From Mallotus nudiflorus (Eukaryota; Streptophyta; Magnoliopsida; Malpighiales; Euphorbiaceae), in NCBI GenBank assembly GCA_947683625.1, contig CANTUR010000069.1:2604001-2668000 (forward strand): a stretch of DNA of 64,000 nt. The letters are read 5' to 3'. The translations under genes were made by a program, and so were the position numbers. Below the pieces are notes generated by a model. That model was not told the DNA's origin. It ran no database searches and worked only from the letters and a program-made list of their open reading frames with translations. Shown here piece by piece: positions 30,666 to 42,510 of the stretch (positions are counted from its first letter, which is position 1; every line of letters starts with the position of its first letter).

Positions 30666-31136
30666 TGATGTGAAAATTTGTAAGCGCACGAAATTGTTCA
30701 ATTAGTAATAAAAGATTGTTCACACAAAAATTGAATAATTAACTATTAAATTACTTTTTGAAATTCACTTGTTTAAACAATTGAATTTGAGTTGATTAAA
30801 ATAAGAAATGACGAAACTAATTACTTTTATTTTTCAGAATCAAATCTTAGGGCTTTTATCCCCAACTCAACATATTAAAGGATCATAATCATTTCCTCTC
30901 TCAAATGTGACATCCATTCAATTTTCAATCTCTATTAAAATCATAAAATTCTCTCTTATGTAATTTCATAATTAATTAAATATACAAACTACCCAATTAT
31001 TTATTTCTCACTAAATTAAGTAATCATTTTTATTTATATTCAATTTAAATCCCAAACTCTTTACCCAATGTTAACAATTAAATTATTTCTCAACTAATTT
31101 AATCAGTTAATAATTGTTATTCTAATCTTAATAGAA
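30666..31136 (-). repeat. 5' LTR portion of element E
   Basis: Starts (plus reading) TGTGAAAATTTGTAAGCGCACGAA beside the primer site and shows the A/T-rich sequence usual for such LTRs. Its far end is not resolved: a MITE-like block and a Tat LTR fragment follow. Confidence 0.55.
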
Positions 31137-31530
31137 TTAGGCCCAGTTTGACATTATTGTTGATTTTTGTGTTTGCGGTGAGCAAAATTAATGTAGCTAA
31201 ATATGCTGTGAGCAAATAAAAGAAGGTATTTGGTAAATTTTTTTCATAAGTGCTGTGACATTATAAGTTAGATATTATATGTGTGGTAATATAATTAGAA
31301 GTACTTTTTTCATAAAAAAATGAAGAAGTACTTTTGATTACTAAAAGATAAAAAAAGGTATTTATCATAAGAATTTATTTGTTTGTTTTTTAGATAATAT
31401 GACTCTGATATAATTTAAAAATAAATACTAATTAGTCTGAACAAATATGTTATTAATAAAATAAAAAGTAATATCAAATCCATATTAATATAAAAAAAAT
31501 AAAATAAAATTGTCAAAATTATTGTCATAC
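31137..31530. mobile_element. Possible MITE-like insertion in element E LTR
   Basis: The edge TTAGGCCCAGTTTGACATTATTG and the internal GTGAGCAAAATTAATGTAGC and TATTTGGTAAA phrases resemble plant DNA-transposon MITEs of the TTTGG type. No matching inverted terminus or TSD was found at the right side, so this is a weak call. Confidence 0.3.
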
Positions 31531-31545
31531 CTAGACAATATTTGA

Positions 31546-31617
31546 GGTAAGACAATATTGCTTCTAATTTCTTCTAGCCAATTCTAAAATAGAAGCAAAA
31601 TTGTCATACCTCAAATC
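31546..31617. repeat. Imperfect hairpin with Tat-LTR-end-like arms
   Basis: ATTTGAGGTAAGACAATATT at 31545-31564 is the near inverse of AATTGTCATACCTCAAAT at 31600-31617, with further pairing (GCTTCTAATTT against AAATAGAAGC). Stem about 27 bp. The right arm overlaps the start of a minus-oriented Tat LTR. Confidence 0.6.
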
Positions 31618-32640
31618 TGATTCTCCCTAAAAAGGTTAAATGATGAAACAAATCCCTGAGATGACTAGAGTCTGCTCATTCGTAACACCTTTAAGTGTGC
31701 AACCTTAAAAAACCTAACCAACCCCACCAGTGTGCAAAATTGATCACCAAGCCATTAAGTTGTGCTCCGACCTTATGAAATACGAATTATCAGAATAATG
31801 ATAGGTTTTATTTCAAGAAAAATCCCCTCAGAATACTCAACTCATTAGGCCGGTGCGTATTTCATTAAATTGGGACCAGCTTTGTGAAAAAATAGAAATT
31901 GATTTTAACAAAATAAACTTTATAAACACATCTAAAGGGCTCTAAAACCTCTAGAAGTGGTCCTGGAACGATCCAACACAACCTGGGTATCAGCATGTAT
32001 TGCTCAAAAGTGTGTGTAAATTCCCCTAAGTGTCATATGCTAAAATTGAAGCTGAATTAGGCAAAATGGACTTTGGAAATGCATCTAGAAGGCCCAAAAA
32101 TCCTAAAAACCAACCCTAAAACAACACTCATAGAACCTGGAAGAGAGCGTAGAGCATTGAAGTGCACTTGAAAACACACAAGTGGCCAGGCGCAAAGCGT
32201 ATGACCATGTGCACACTATGCATGGTCATGCGCACTTGGCATGGCCATGCACAAAAATACACTCACACGTGCGTAACTATGCCTACACCACCCCATTCTA
32301 CACATTTTTTCCTAGAAATAGGCCCCTCTACACCCTATTTTGGAGGGGGAAAGCAAGTGAAGACACATACACACTCAATAGCCAATCCGATCGAAGGCAT
32401 AGGAAACCCTTTCCCATATAGTTTTTGCTCTCCCATAGCCTTTCCTATAGGTTGTTAAATCCCTTTTTCCACCAAACCCAACCTCATCTTTATCAAAGCA
32501 CGCTTTAAAGGTATATAGTCTAACATCATTCTACTATCATTTTGAACCTCTCGATAAGGAAAGCTTGATAATCTCTCGAAGATAGAGCTTTAAAGTTCAT
32601 ACAAGCTAAGTCGAGTCTAAGGAGAGAAATTGACAAATAT
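31602..32640 (-). repeat. Tat-lineage LTR fragment, inverted
   Basis: From 31602 (TGTCATACCTCAAAT) to about 31770 this is the reverse of the end of the C LTR (28340-28500), sharing GTCTGCTCATTCGTAACACCTT and CCACCAGTGTG-type text. Beyond 31770 similarity to C is lost. The rest, including Cys/His-rich frames at 32162-32458, shows no recognised protein; it may be a different LTR or leader. Confidence applies to the first 170 bp. Confidence 0.5.
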
Positions 32641-32660
32641 TAATAAAAATATTAATAAAA

Positions 32661-33120
32661 GCTCTTTCCAATGCAATCACCTTTTCAGATGATAATTTAC
32701 CCCTTGAGGGAAGGGTCCACAATCATCCTCTCTTCAAACAAGTAATTGTTAAAACTAAGAAGACCCTATATGTTATGGTAAATGATGGGTCTACCATTAA
32801 CATTTGCCCCTTGAGATTGCAATATAAGTTCAGGATGAATGTTGAAAACCTAGAAGAATCCAATATGGTCATACGAGCTTATGATGATTCAAAGAAGCCA
32901 ACCATCAGCACTTTCAAAGTAGTAGTTAGAGTGGGAGATATCGAATTAGAAATAGAATTTACCATCCTGGACATCCCTCTAACTTTTGCCCTGCTTCGAG
33001 GAAGACCTTGGCTCCACCCACTAAGGGGCATACCTTCCATTGTGCATTAGAAGATCAAGTTCCCTCTACATAGAAAGGTTATTACATCCTTATTGAAACA
33101 ATAATATTATTGTCTGTCTT
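32661..33120 (+). pseudogene. Protease of element D
   Basis: The frame reads KALSNAITFSDDNLPLEGR, LYVMVNDGSTINICPLRLQ (active-site DGS; Asp present), EESNMVIRAYDDSKKP and RGRPWLHPLRGIPSIVH. The open part is 32775-33050. This is the best preserved Tat protease in the window. Confidence 0.82.
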
Positions 33121-33880
33121 AATGTGGTCCCACCAAGATTCTAGGTTTCTGTGATCAATGATGGTCATGTTGATCCTAAAGTTGCTGATATAATGAAGAA
33201 GATGCAATATCTGCCTAGAAAAATATTAGGAGGAAGAAACATTGGAGTTATAGAATTCCCTAAATTTTGAGGACATACCAATAGAAATGGTCTGGGGTAT
33301 GATCATGAAAAGGATATTAGGGCTAAGAAATTAACCTCTTTTGTGGTTAAAAGCTCAACCCAAGTCTATTGAGGACAAGTTGAGGAATGGGTGAGCAACA
33401 AAATCAAGAAACTGGGGTTTGATATCTTCAATGACACCCTCAAGAAGAAGCACTTACCAGACATGATCATCGAGATTGACATATGTGAGCTAATGAAAAA
33501 CTTGGAGATAGAACCTGAAAGTGAAACTATCAATCATGCCCAAGCTATTGCCATCCTTAATTCAAGCATCAATGACATCTTATTCGAAGACATTACTGAT
33601 GATAATCTCTGTACTTTTTCTTTGTTTAAAAATGAAGATGTAATGAACTCTAAAGTTAATGCAATGAAATTAGATTTTGCTTACTTGTTTGATGTCTTTC
33701 CTGATGGTAGTGTGCATTGCATTGATAAAAACATTAGCATATTTAGCATTCATTCCATATGCACTTAATCATTTAACATTAGCATAGAATCTAAACCATG
33801 CATTCTGCATATTTTGAAAGATGTTAGCCCCAAAAAGCGGAGAGAAATTGAAAAATATTAAGAAAATATTCAAAAGTATT
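33121..33880 (+). pseudogene. Protease-RT linker of element D
   Basis: The frame at 33391-33768 encodes ESETINHAQAIAILNSSIND and VNAMKLDFAYLFDVFPDGS, matching F (20441-20677) and C. Upstream text KSSTQVY and EEWVSNKIKKLGFDIF corresponds to the same region of F. Function of this Tat linker is not known to me. Confidence 0.65.
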
Positions 33881-34850
33881 TTCCTAGACGTATGACGATA
33901 TGCCTAGTATTGATAAAGACATTGCTAAACACTTCATTCCTACTAAAGAAGGGTGCAAACCGGTAAAGTAGAAGCTTAGAAGACTCAGCCCAGAATGGGC
34001 CCAACTAGTAAAATAGGACATTGGGAAATATATCAAAGAAAATTTCTTAGAGGTAGTAGACTATCTAGAATGGTTAGCAAATGTGGTGCTAATATTGAGG
34101 AAAGACAGAAGGGTTAGAATTTACGTCGAGTATAGAGATCTAAATAAGGCCTACCCGAAGGATGATTTCCCACTATCTCACAAAGACGTACTGGTTGATA
34201 GCGCCACCATATGTGCAATGTACTCCTTCATGGATGGATTCTCTGGGTACAATCAAATCCTAATGGCCATTATCAATAAAGCAAAGATAGCTTTCATAAT
34301 ATAATGGGGTACTTACTGCTACAGGGCATTGCCTTTTGGACTAAAGAATGTAAGGGCAACCTACTAAAGAATGGCAACTGCAATGTTCCATGACATAATA
34401 CATAAATAAGTGGAGGTATACTTGATGACATAATGGTCAAATTAAGAACTAGAGAAGAACACCCCTCTGATCTTGAAAAGTTCCTTAGAAGGGTCAAAAA
34501 GTACAATCTCAGGCTAAATCTGAAGAAATGCATATTCGGGGTTACTTTAGGAAAGATGCTAGGGTATGTTGTTAGTCATAACAGGATTTAAATGGATCCA
34601 AACAAAGAAAATTTCATTAAAGAGATGCCAGTGCAAAAAATAGAGAAAGAAATTAGAGGGATTTTAGAAAAACTAGAGTTCATTAATAGATTTATCGCTA
34701 AGTTAACAGTAGTGTGTAAACCGATCTTCAAGATACTCATAAAAGATCAGTCGGTTTAATGGAATGAATAGTGTCAACTAGCATTTGACAAGATCAAAAG
34801 CTACCTAATGCGATCCTAGCTCCAAAGAGGAAGATTTCAAGATTTGTTCA
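33881..34850 (+). pseudogene. Reverse transcriptase of element D
   Basis: Motifs: LILRKDRRVRIYVEYRDLN, FPLSHKDVLVDSA, MYSFMDGFSGYNQILM (catalytic Asp), LPFGLKN and the palm box VEVYLDDIMVK (YxDD kept; about 34412-34440, with a frame break just before), LRLNLKKCIFGVT and FINRFIAKLT. Many stops, several at Trp or Gln positions. It is interrupted near 34850 by an insertion; the RNase H resumes at 35790. Confidence 0.83.
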
Positions 34851-35790
34851 TGCTAATAAGGCAACGTTCATTTAAGAAAAGAGCAATTCGCATAAATTCG
34901 TATTTTATATAGCATAATTTAGTATTTTAGCCATAAATCACTCTAAAAAACTTAGATTGAGATGATTCAAGAGAGTGTTGAAAGATAAGAAAGAGATCTA
35001 CAACTTTGATGAAGATATCTAGAGTTAATTCGGCATTATACCTGAGCTAAAATTGTGAAAGATTATCATATTGTGAATAAAACTGGACAAACTGAATATA
35101 CATCAGTAAATGGGCTTTATCTCAATCAATATAGATCCAAATGAAGTGATTAAAGACGATGCTGAAAGATAACAACAAGGGCTATAACTTTTATGTTTTA
35201 GGCTTAAGTTAATTCGGCCATCATCATATTGAAAAGTGTGCTACAATGTGCTATATAAGTGAATCTGAATTTAACTAGGATTATATTTTCTTATTTAAGT
35301 AGAATTATATTTTCTTATTTAAGAAGGATTTTGTTTTCTTCTTTAGTTAGGATATTAATTAGGTTTTATTTAGGGTTTCTTTAAGCCTATATAAAGGCCT
35401 TATTTTATGTAACCTAGGGGGTGTGCAATCATGGATGATTAATAAAATTTAGAGAGAATTCTATTTAGTTACTTGGTGGTTAACCATGTGATAACCTTTG
35501 TGACTTATCAATCTATCTTTTAGATAGTAGATTATGGCATCTTTTTAATAACCTTTGTTGCTTATTTGTTATTGTTCAAAAGGTTAAAGTTTTGATATAT
35601 CTTTGGTTGTTTGGACTAACTAAACATGAGGTAAAGGTTCTCTATATCTGAATTGGAACTTGATTTGAACTTTCCTTGAGAGCGTGGGTTTGGGTTCATG
35701 TTGAACGGGTTCCTAGAGTAGGTCATCTAGTGGGTTTGTATCATTACCTAGCCAACCTACTAGTCTAAAGACCACCTAAACTAGGGATAC
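34850..35790 (+). mobile_element. LTR-like insertion in element D (borders uncertain)
   Basis: About 940 bases without coding similarity separate LAPKR (34835) from GIPLTMYLAIEG (35783), which are adjacent in C. The block has TATATAAAG at 35388-35396 and AATAAA at 35441-35446, typical of an LTR, and a possible terminus GTATCA at 35743. No clear TG start or TSD was found; AGGAA and AGGGA at the edges are a weak candidate. Probably a decayed solo LTR. Confidence 0.5.
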
Positions 35791-36215
35791 CTCTAACCAT
35801 GTATCTGGCCATCGAAGGGAATACAATTGGTGCAATGTTAGCCTAAAAGGGAGAAATGAAAGTAAAACATGCAATCTACTGCTTAAGTAAGAAGATGTTG
35901 CCATATTAGGAGAAGTATAGCGAAGTCAATTAGATATTCCTACCAATGGTATGGTCAATGAGGAAGCTCAGACACTACTTTCAATCCTATAAGATCTAGG
36001 TCATGTCTAAAATGGACCCAATGAAGTACTTTTACGAAGCTCCCTCTCTAGTGGGAAAACTTGCTAAGTGGCTCATACTGCTAACAGAATTTGACATGCA
36101 ATATATGACTAAGAAGGGTGTAAAAAGGAGAGCAATGGTTGAATTTCTAGCTCTTAACCCCATTCCAAACTCAGAAGAAATCCAGCTGGACTTCCCATAT
36201 GACCTCAACTTAGCC
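35786..36215 (+). pseudogene. First RNase H of element D
   Basis: The text GIPLTMYLAIEGNTIGAML, AIYCLSKKMLPY, MRKLRHYFQSYK and PMKYFYEAPSLVGKLAKW, then FDMQYMTKKGVK, follows the same order as C. Stops occur at Gln and Trp positions. Confidence 0.78.
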
Positions 36216-36616
36216 ATTGAAATCCAAGGATGGTACATGTACTTTGATGGAGTAGTCAATCAGTTCAGCATAGGAATTAGTGTCATACTACGATCTCCAA
36301 AAGGTGAAGTAGTACCAATTGCTAAAAAGCTTGAGTTCAAAGTCACAAATAATGAAGTATAATATAAGGCATACATACTCATAATAGAAGCACTGATAGC
36401 CCTGGATGTCACAAAATTCAAAATCATTAGAGATTCCATGCTAGTAATCAATCATACGATGGAAGAGTAGGGACTGAAAGAGCAGCATTTAAAGCCTTAT
36501 TTGGACCACTTGAGGCAACTCACCATGTCCTTTCGAAAATGCAGATTCATTCATCTCCCTAAGAATCATAATCAGATGCTAGATACACTTGCTTCCCTAG
36601 CATCAGTATGGGAAGG
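36216..36616 (+). pseudogene. Second (archaeal-type) RNase H of element D
   Basis: Text includes WYMYFDGVVNQFSIGISVIL (catalytic DG kept), IAKKLEFKVTNN, IIRDSMLVINH, and FRKCRFIHLPKNHNQMLDTLASLASVWEGP. The domain is cut by Athila-1 after VWEGP and continues at 49152 with the SKMPIKPLIL-like segment that C has as GLTMKPLVIM. Confidence 0.83.
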
Positions 36617-36621
36617 ACCAT
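36617..36621 (+). repeat. Target site duplication of Athila-1, left (ACCAT)
   Basis: ACCAT directly precedes the LTR terminus TGAAGCGGG at 36622 and is repeated at 49147-49151 after the terminus ...ATATCA. Confidence 0.9.
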
Positions 36622-38038
36622 TGAAGCGGGTCAAATTGTATTACCCTAGTCTTTAAGACTTAGTATAGAGTAAGTAAGGTGTCGAACACTCAAGAATTTT
36701 GAGCAATTTATATTAATCGATAAGTTAATAAGATGGATAGGGAAATAAATATGATAAAGAAAAGTAAATTATTCTAACTACTCTAAAATTACTAAATAAA
36801 AACTAATTATACTGATTACACTAATTATATTAGAAACAAAATCAAATTAAGTTCATTAAAATTACAACTTAGATTTCATCAAAGAAACTACAATGAAAAT
36901 AACAAATTATCATATGAACTGAGTGGAGGAAATGACTGATAATCTTTAAGAGCAATTATCATTGTCGATTAAAGGCAATCCTATTTAAAGTTTACAAGCA
37001 TTCTAATGACATTGTAGAGATAAATATGAATTAATAAGAACTATGTCAATTCTTTAAATCCTTAAGGAGAAACACTTGTCTCTAAGTAGTTTCCTAACCC
37101 TTAAATGATTTTAATTGTTGTTCCATCAAAATGAATTAATTCTCATGATACACACTTGATTAACAAGCCATACATAATGGCCAACCATATATAACACATT
37201 TAAGCACTCGATTAAAATAAACTCATTCATATAATTGTAAAAGAGAATAGTTCTTTGATTCATTCTTCCTTGCAATTCTAACTATAATTTTTTAGCCAAG
37301 ACACATAATAAACATATTCAAACAACATCTAGAGAGTAAAATAAACATCAAGTACTAATGGAGAGAAAGATAGAATTTAAATATTGATAGCTTTCTTAAA
37401 TAATTCTTGACATCTTTGAATGTTCTTCAATAAAATATTCAGAATACTTTTAAACTAAACAATAGTAATAATAAACAAGATATACTAAGTGTTTTTCTTA
37501 TATCTCTCTCCCCTTTTTTTCTTTTTCCTTTTTTTTGTAAAAGAGAATACATCTATTTATAGACCTTCTAAGCATCCAAATTCGTACACTTTTCAAAAGA
37601 GGTCAAATGTGAAGAGTTATGAAGAAAGGGTGCATTAACTACTCGACACCATTGTGTTGAGTTAGGTGTAAGCCAACATGATATGCCTCTATAACAACTC
37701 GGCACTGTGGTGTAAGTTAGCCCCAGTCTTCCATCATGGCTTGACTTAGCCCTTCAGTATGGGATGAGTCAGTATGATGGGTTGTTGTAACAAGTCAGCA
37801 CCATCAGAATGAGTCGGCACTAACTCTAGCTCGCTTCCTTTGATTCTAAACTTCATTCAAATGCACGCCATTGCCACTATAAGCATAAGATTAGCATAAA
37901 ATGACCTACAAATCATATAGGGAACATAAAAACATAGGAAAGAAATAAAATGCAATAATTAAACATAATGTTAATGAAAACTAAAGAGAAAGTTAACAAA
38001 AATGACCCTAAATGAATATGTTATATTGCATTCTATTA
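36622..38038 (-). repeat. Athila-1 3' LTR
   Basis: 1,417 bp, aligning with 47684-49146 along its length. It contains a cluster of TGACTCG-like motifs (about 37640-37830). The internal edge is followed by the polypurine tract complement TTCCCCCACACTTA (38042-38055). Confidence 0.9.
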
Positions 38039-38481
38039 AATTCCCCCACACTTATATCTTGCTTGCCCTCAAACAAGAAGGAAAGAGCTAAGTAAGAGAC
38101 TTCAAACAAAAGTTTTATCCTCTCCATAATAAATGTAGCGATCTTCACCAAATCATCTTATTCATGAAAAGAAATTTATGAAAAATATAATTAATAACCA
38201 ATCTTGCATTGTTTAACGATGATAAGAGGAACAAGTTTCATAGTATAAGTGATAAGTTTAGCATTTTATCTCAATTAACTAAAAAAAATCAAGAATGTAG
38301 AGTCAAAGTACTAACCAGGCTATCTTGCTAAAATGCTCATTCTCCAAACTTAGTGTTTTAAAAGGCAAAAGCAATCATGAGACAAGCATTAAGCACACGC
38401 ATCACTCGCATTTCTCATGGCATTTTTAGACATAACTATTATGTATGTATGTATGTGTATATATCATTTACATTACTATTA

Positions 38482-38540
<59 letters not shown>

Positions 38541-39470
38541 GGATGCATCCTTTCCGAACGAATGAAAATGAGGAGCAAACATAAATAAATATGACTTACT
38601 CGAAATACATTTACTTGTGACATTCTATATTCTTTCCAAACGAATGTAACTAAGGAGCATACTCAATTACACATGACTTACTCAAAATACATCTAGTCAA
38701 CAAGCAAGAAATTATTTTATTATTAATATTATTATTTTGTTATTATTTTGTTTTCCTTTTTTTTATAGTCCTTATCCATTATTGAAATGCTAGCTACTCG
38801 AATTATGGCTATAGTTTCCCTAAATCGCTTAATAAAATGAAAACTAAGTTTAAGTCCTAAGCACCTTATCATTAAGCATAACTAGCAAGTTGACTAAACA
38901 TTCCTTAGATTTTGAAAAAAAAAAAGGCCAAAATACTAAAACTAAAAATTTATACTACATGAAACTTTAATATCCTACCAATTAAGCATAGCAATACTAT
39001 GTTATTAGCATAGCATCAAATAGTAAACTTCAGTTATTATTGGAATATACTTGAAATAAATACTAAAATAAGGAATATGGAGAAGACAAATTATACACAC
39101 TACTAAACATATAAAACATGAATAAAAACATACTAAAACACATACTACTAATAATATCCCTTCCCCTACACTTGACATCCATATTGTCCCCAAGGTGTGA
39201 AAATTAAAAGTAAAAGGTAAATAAGGAAAGGAAAGAAGGAGATGGTGGAGGAGACTCTATGGGATGACTGCATTGTGTAAAGTATTGCTTCATTTTGTAC
39301 TCCATCCTCCTTTGGCACCGATCTAATTAACGATTAAAAGCTTCCATGCCATTTAATTGGTGCTTTATTTCCCTTTGTTTCACAAGAACTTATTCCTAAA
39401 TATGAGATTGATTACTTGAATATCCACTACCATTACCTTGCGCAGGGAATGAAAAAGGAGGGACATTGAC
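38039..39470 (-). other. Athila-1 region next to the 3' LTR, noncoding
   Basis: A/T-rich, no recognised coding sequence. It contains a (GT)n(AT)n microsatellite at 38482-38537 and several copies of a phrase around CTTACTCGAAATACAT and ATGAATGCAAATGAGGAGC that recur in Athila-2 at 53880-54030. The 62-codon frame at 39005-39193 is T-rich and not credible. Confidence 0.6.
38482..38537. repeat. (GT)n(AT)n microsatellite
   Basis: About nine GT units followed by about eighteen AT units. Confidence 0.95.
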
Positions 39471-40460
39471 ATTATCCTAAGGAACTCCTTCTTGTGAACC
39501 CTCCTCGACCTCCTCTTCTACTTGTTCTCCATCCTCCTCTTCTATAGGTGGGGGACATGCCAAGCATCTCCAAAAAGACCTAGACCTTGCTGATATGGCA
39601 CAGAATGTAGTATCGATAACTTCACCTCTCACAAATGCTTGTTTAGTGAAATATGAGCACTTAACAACACAAGTAGACTCAGCAAGATTAACATTCAAAG
39701 CCTTAGCAATAATGGTAACAATATGACCATAGGTTAATGGGGCATCCTTACATGGAGCACAACTCAAAAATTGATTAAAAATCCATTAAGTCCAACATAC
39801 TTGTTTCTTGTTGTGAATGCACCACATAAAAAACAATTCTTATGCAGAAACCCGATTAAATTCAGACTTATGAAAAACCACACATGTAAGCACCTTATGT
39901 AGTAACCAGAATTTTAAGTCTTTTATGAACATGGCCTTACCCTTTCTTGCTTGGAATGGTGTTTGCAAGTCTGTTAAAAAGGTCCAAAATTCATTAACTC
40001 AAAAATTCGTAAGGGGGTCACATAAGCCATTTTTTTTAAAGCCAAATAAACATTGCATGAAGAAATAGGTAAGCTTATGTTTATTCCCTAACAATTAAAA
40101 TTCTAGAATTTGAGTGTTAGGTTTGCATTTACATCCAAGGTAGTGTAAAATTCTATGATTAATTCTACTTAGGTATCTTAATGCATGGAAACAAATTTCT
40201 TAAGGCCAGAGGTTGTCAACATTTGATCAAAAGAATCATACATGCCCACTTCTCTAAGGAGAGAATGAGGAATATACTTATAACCAATTATTTCTTTGAC
40301 CTTTAGAGCAATAATTCACAAACCTTCCTCATGGGTAAAGCTTGGAAATTTATCCTTGTAAGTTGGTGCAAGATCCTCCTCTTGAGGATCTTCTTCTTGT
40401 GGCCTCTTAGATTGAGAGATTCGAGATGCTTCAACTTTTGTTCTTATTATGGAAAATGAA
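39471..40460 (-). pseudogene. Extra ORF in env position of Athila-1
   Basis: On the minus strand, from about 40445, the text SKRPQEEDPQEEDLAPTYK is followed by KVKEIIGYKYIPHSLLREVG, FDQMLTTSGLKKFVSMH and FYTTLDVNANL; the 39477-39767 frame is its C-terminal part with an acidic tail. Athila-2 carries the same ORF (54880-55790). It lies downstream of integrase, where some Athila elements carry an env-like ORF. I see no signal peptide or membrane segment, so env identity is not supported. Confidence 0.6.
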
Positions 40461-41004
40461 ATGAGATGAAAAATAAATGCAAATTTTTCTATAAAGGGTG
40501 AGTGAAGAGATTATAAAGAAAATGGGTAGAGTTAAGAGAAGAAAACGAAGGACTAGAAAAAGGGATATAGGATTCGATTGATGTATACTTGTAAGGAGTG
40601 ATATAGACTATAAGAAATAAGATGTGGGTGAAAAGTTGTAGAGAGGATAAATAGGTAGTAAGTATATATAGAAGGATAAAGGGTAGTGAAAGGTTTGAAA
40701 TGTATGGGAAAGGGTATGAAATAGAAAAGAAACGAATATAAATGGTTAGTCGACGAGATATAATTATGAAAGAGAAATGTAAGTTACTAATAAGGGGAAA
40801 AGACATGACTATTGATGGGAAAAAACATGATATAGGAAATTAAATTAATAAGTATAAATTAAAATAAATTAAAAATAAAAAAATGTGTATGGTGGTGACT
40901 CGTCGTGCCGAGTCGAGCCAAAATGTTGACTTGGCACTATGAGTTACTATCACCACTTGAACCAAGATAGTGACTTAGTTTCAAATGTAGGCATAAATAT
41001 TTAA

Positions 41005-41066
<62 letters not shown>

Positions 41067-41370
41067 CAAATAAATAAATTAAATAAGAAGTAAACAATGT
41101 GTATAAAACTAATATATACAATATAATTAATGCTAATGTGTATAAAGTATAATAAACTAAAGTTAGGAGAGACTTATATATAAATGCTAATATATATAAT
41201 GAAGTAAAATAATAAAATAGAATAAATATCAATAAAACAATAAACACTATAATGTGGTTTAACTTAATTCAACAATAATAGTAAATAAATAAGAGATAGA
41301 ATTTAATGTGTAAGTATAATATACCAAAAATATACTAATTAATAAAGAAAGAATAGAAATATGGTAGAAT
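40461..41370 (-). other. Athila-1 post-integrase noncoding region
   Basis: A/T-rich with a short TGACTCG-type cluster at about 40896-40980 and a microsatellite at 41005-41061. The minus-strand frames at 40489-40806 and 40981-41247 arise from low-complexity sequence and are not genes. Confidence 0.6.
41005..41061. repeat. (GT)n(AT)n microsatellite
   Basis: About eleven GT units followed by about seventeen TA units, the same composite structure as at 38482-38537 in the same element. Confidence 0.95.
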
Positions 41371-41419
41371 ACCTTGCTACATTTAATGGCTGATAGCTAG
41401 ACCATATACCTTTGTAATG

Positions 41420-42510
41420 CTAAGGTGAATAGATTGGAATCGACTCCATAGGAAGACCCGCTTCACCCACCATGTAAGGTTTGAGACAATGGCCATTCAC
41501 TTTGAAGATCTCTCCCTTATCATTAGCAATATCTAGAGCATCATAATGATAAACTTTCATAAATTTAAAAGGACTAGACCACCTTGACTTCAACTTACCG
41601 AGAAATAACTTCAACCTGGAGTTGTAAAGTAGGACCAATTCTCCCTCATAAAATTGTTTCTTATGTATATTCTTATCATGCCACAAATTAGTATGATCCT
41701 TATACAACTTTGCATTTTCATAAGCATTCATCCTTAACTCCTCTAATTCATTCAGTTGAAGTAACCTTTTTATGCTCGCCTTCTTCAAATAAAAATATCA
41801 AAGCCCTTGTTGCCCAATATGCCTTATGCTCAAGTTCCACAAGTAAGTGACAAGACTTCCCATAGATCAATTGGTAAGGATTAAGGCCAATTTATGTTTT
41901 AAAAGCTATCCTATATGGGCCATAAGGTGTCATCCAACTTCAACGCCCAATCCTTCCTTAAAGAAGACACAGTTTTTTTGAGAATCCATTTGATCTCTCT
42001 ATTGCTCACTTCAACTTGCCCACTTGTTTATGGATGGTATTGAGTAGCTACCTTGTGGGTTACCCCATATTTCTTCAAAAGAGATTCTATTACATGATTG
42101 CAAAAATGTGAACTTCCATCATTGATCAATGCTCTAGGTGTACCAAACCTTGGAAAAATAATTTTCTTGAGCATCTTCTTAACAACCTTGGCATCATTTG
42201 TAATGGTCGGAATTGCTTCCACCCACTTTAATACATAATCCACCATAACTAATATATACTTATGGCATAAAAAACTAGGAAAAGGGCCAATGAAGTCTAT
42301 GCTCCAAACGTAAAAAAATCTTAACTTATAGAATTCCTTTCAAGGGCATCTCATGCTTTCTAGATAAATTACCTATTCTTTGGCAATTATCATATATTTG
42401 CACAAATTCTATAACATGCTTAAATAATGTAGGCCACAAAAAAAAAGATTAAAGTACCTTAGAAGTTGTCTTTATCGCACCAAAATGTCCTCCTACATCT
42501 AAGGAATGAC
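41420..42510 (-). pseudogene. Integrase of Athila-1
   Basis: The minus strand reads, from the zinc-domain side, CQRIGNLSRKHEMPLKGIL (about 42335-42395), then [40 protein letters not shown] (the second catalytic Asp) and KVATQYHP (42028-42246), a Glu-bearing segment disrupted by stops, and the C-terminal [39 protein letters not shown] and [11 protein letters not shown] (41420-41788). The C-terminal text is typical of Athila. Frames are broken at several points. Confidence 0.87.

Noticed and set aside
32162..32458. Two overlapping His/Cys/Pro-rich frames (also 32182-32421)
   Set aside because: No zinc-finger spacing, alternative frames of repeated GCGCA/CCATGC text in an LTR-like remnant; no support as a gene.
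40489..40806. 105-codon minus-strand frame resembling a membrane protein
   Set aside because: Low-complexity purine-rich + strand in an Athila noncoding region; hydrophobicity follows from composition and it is not conserved in Athila-2.
40981..41247. Minus-strand 88-codon frame rich in Ile, Tyr and Thr-His
   Set aside because: It is generated by the GT/AT microsatellite and flanking A/T-rich DNA.
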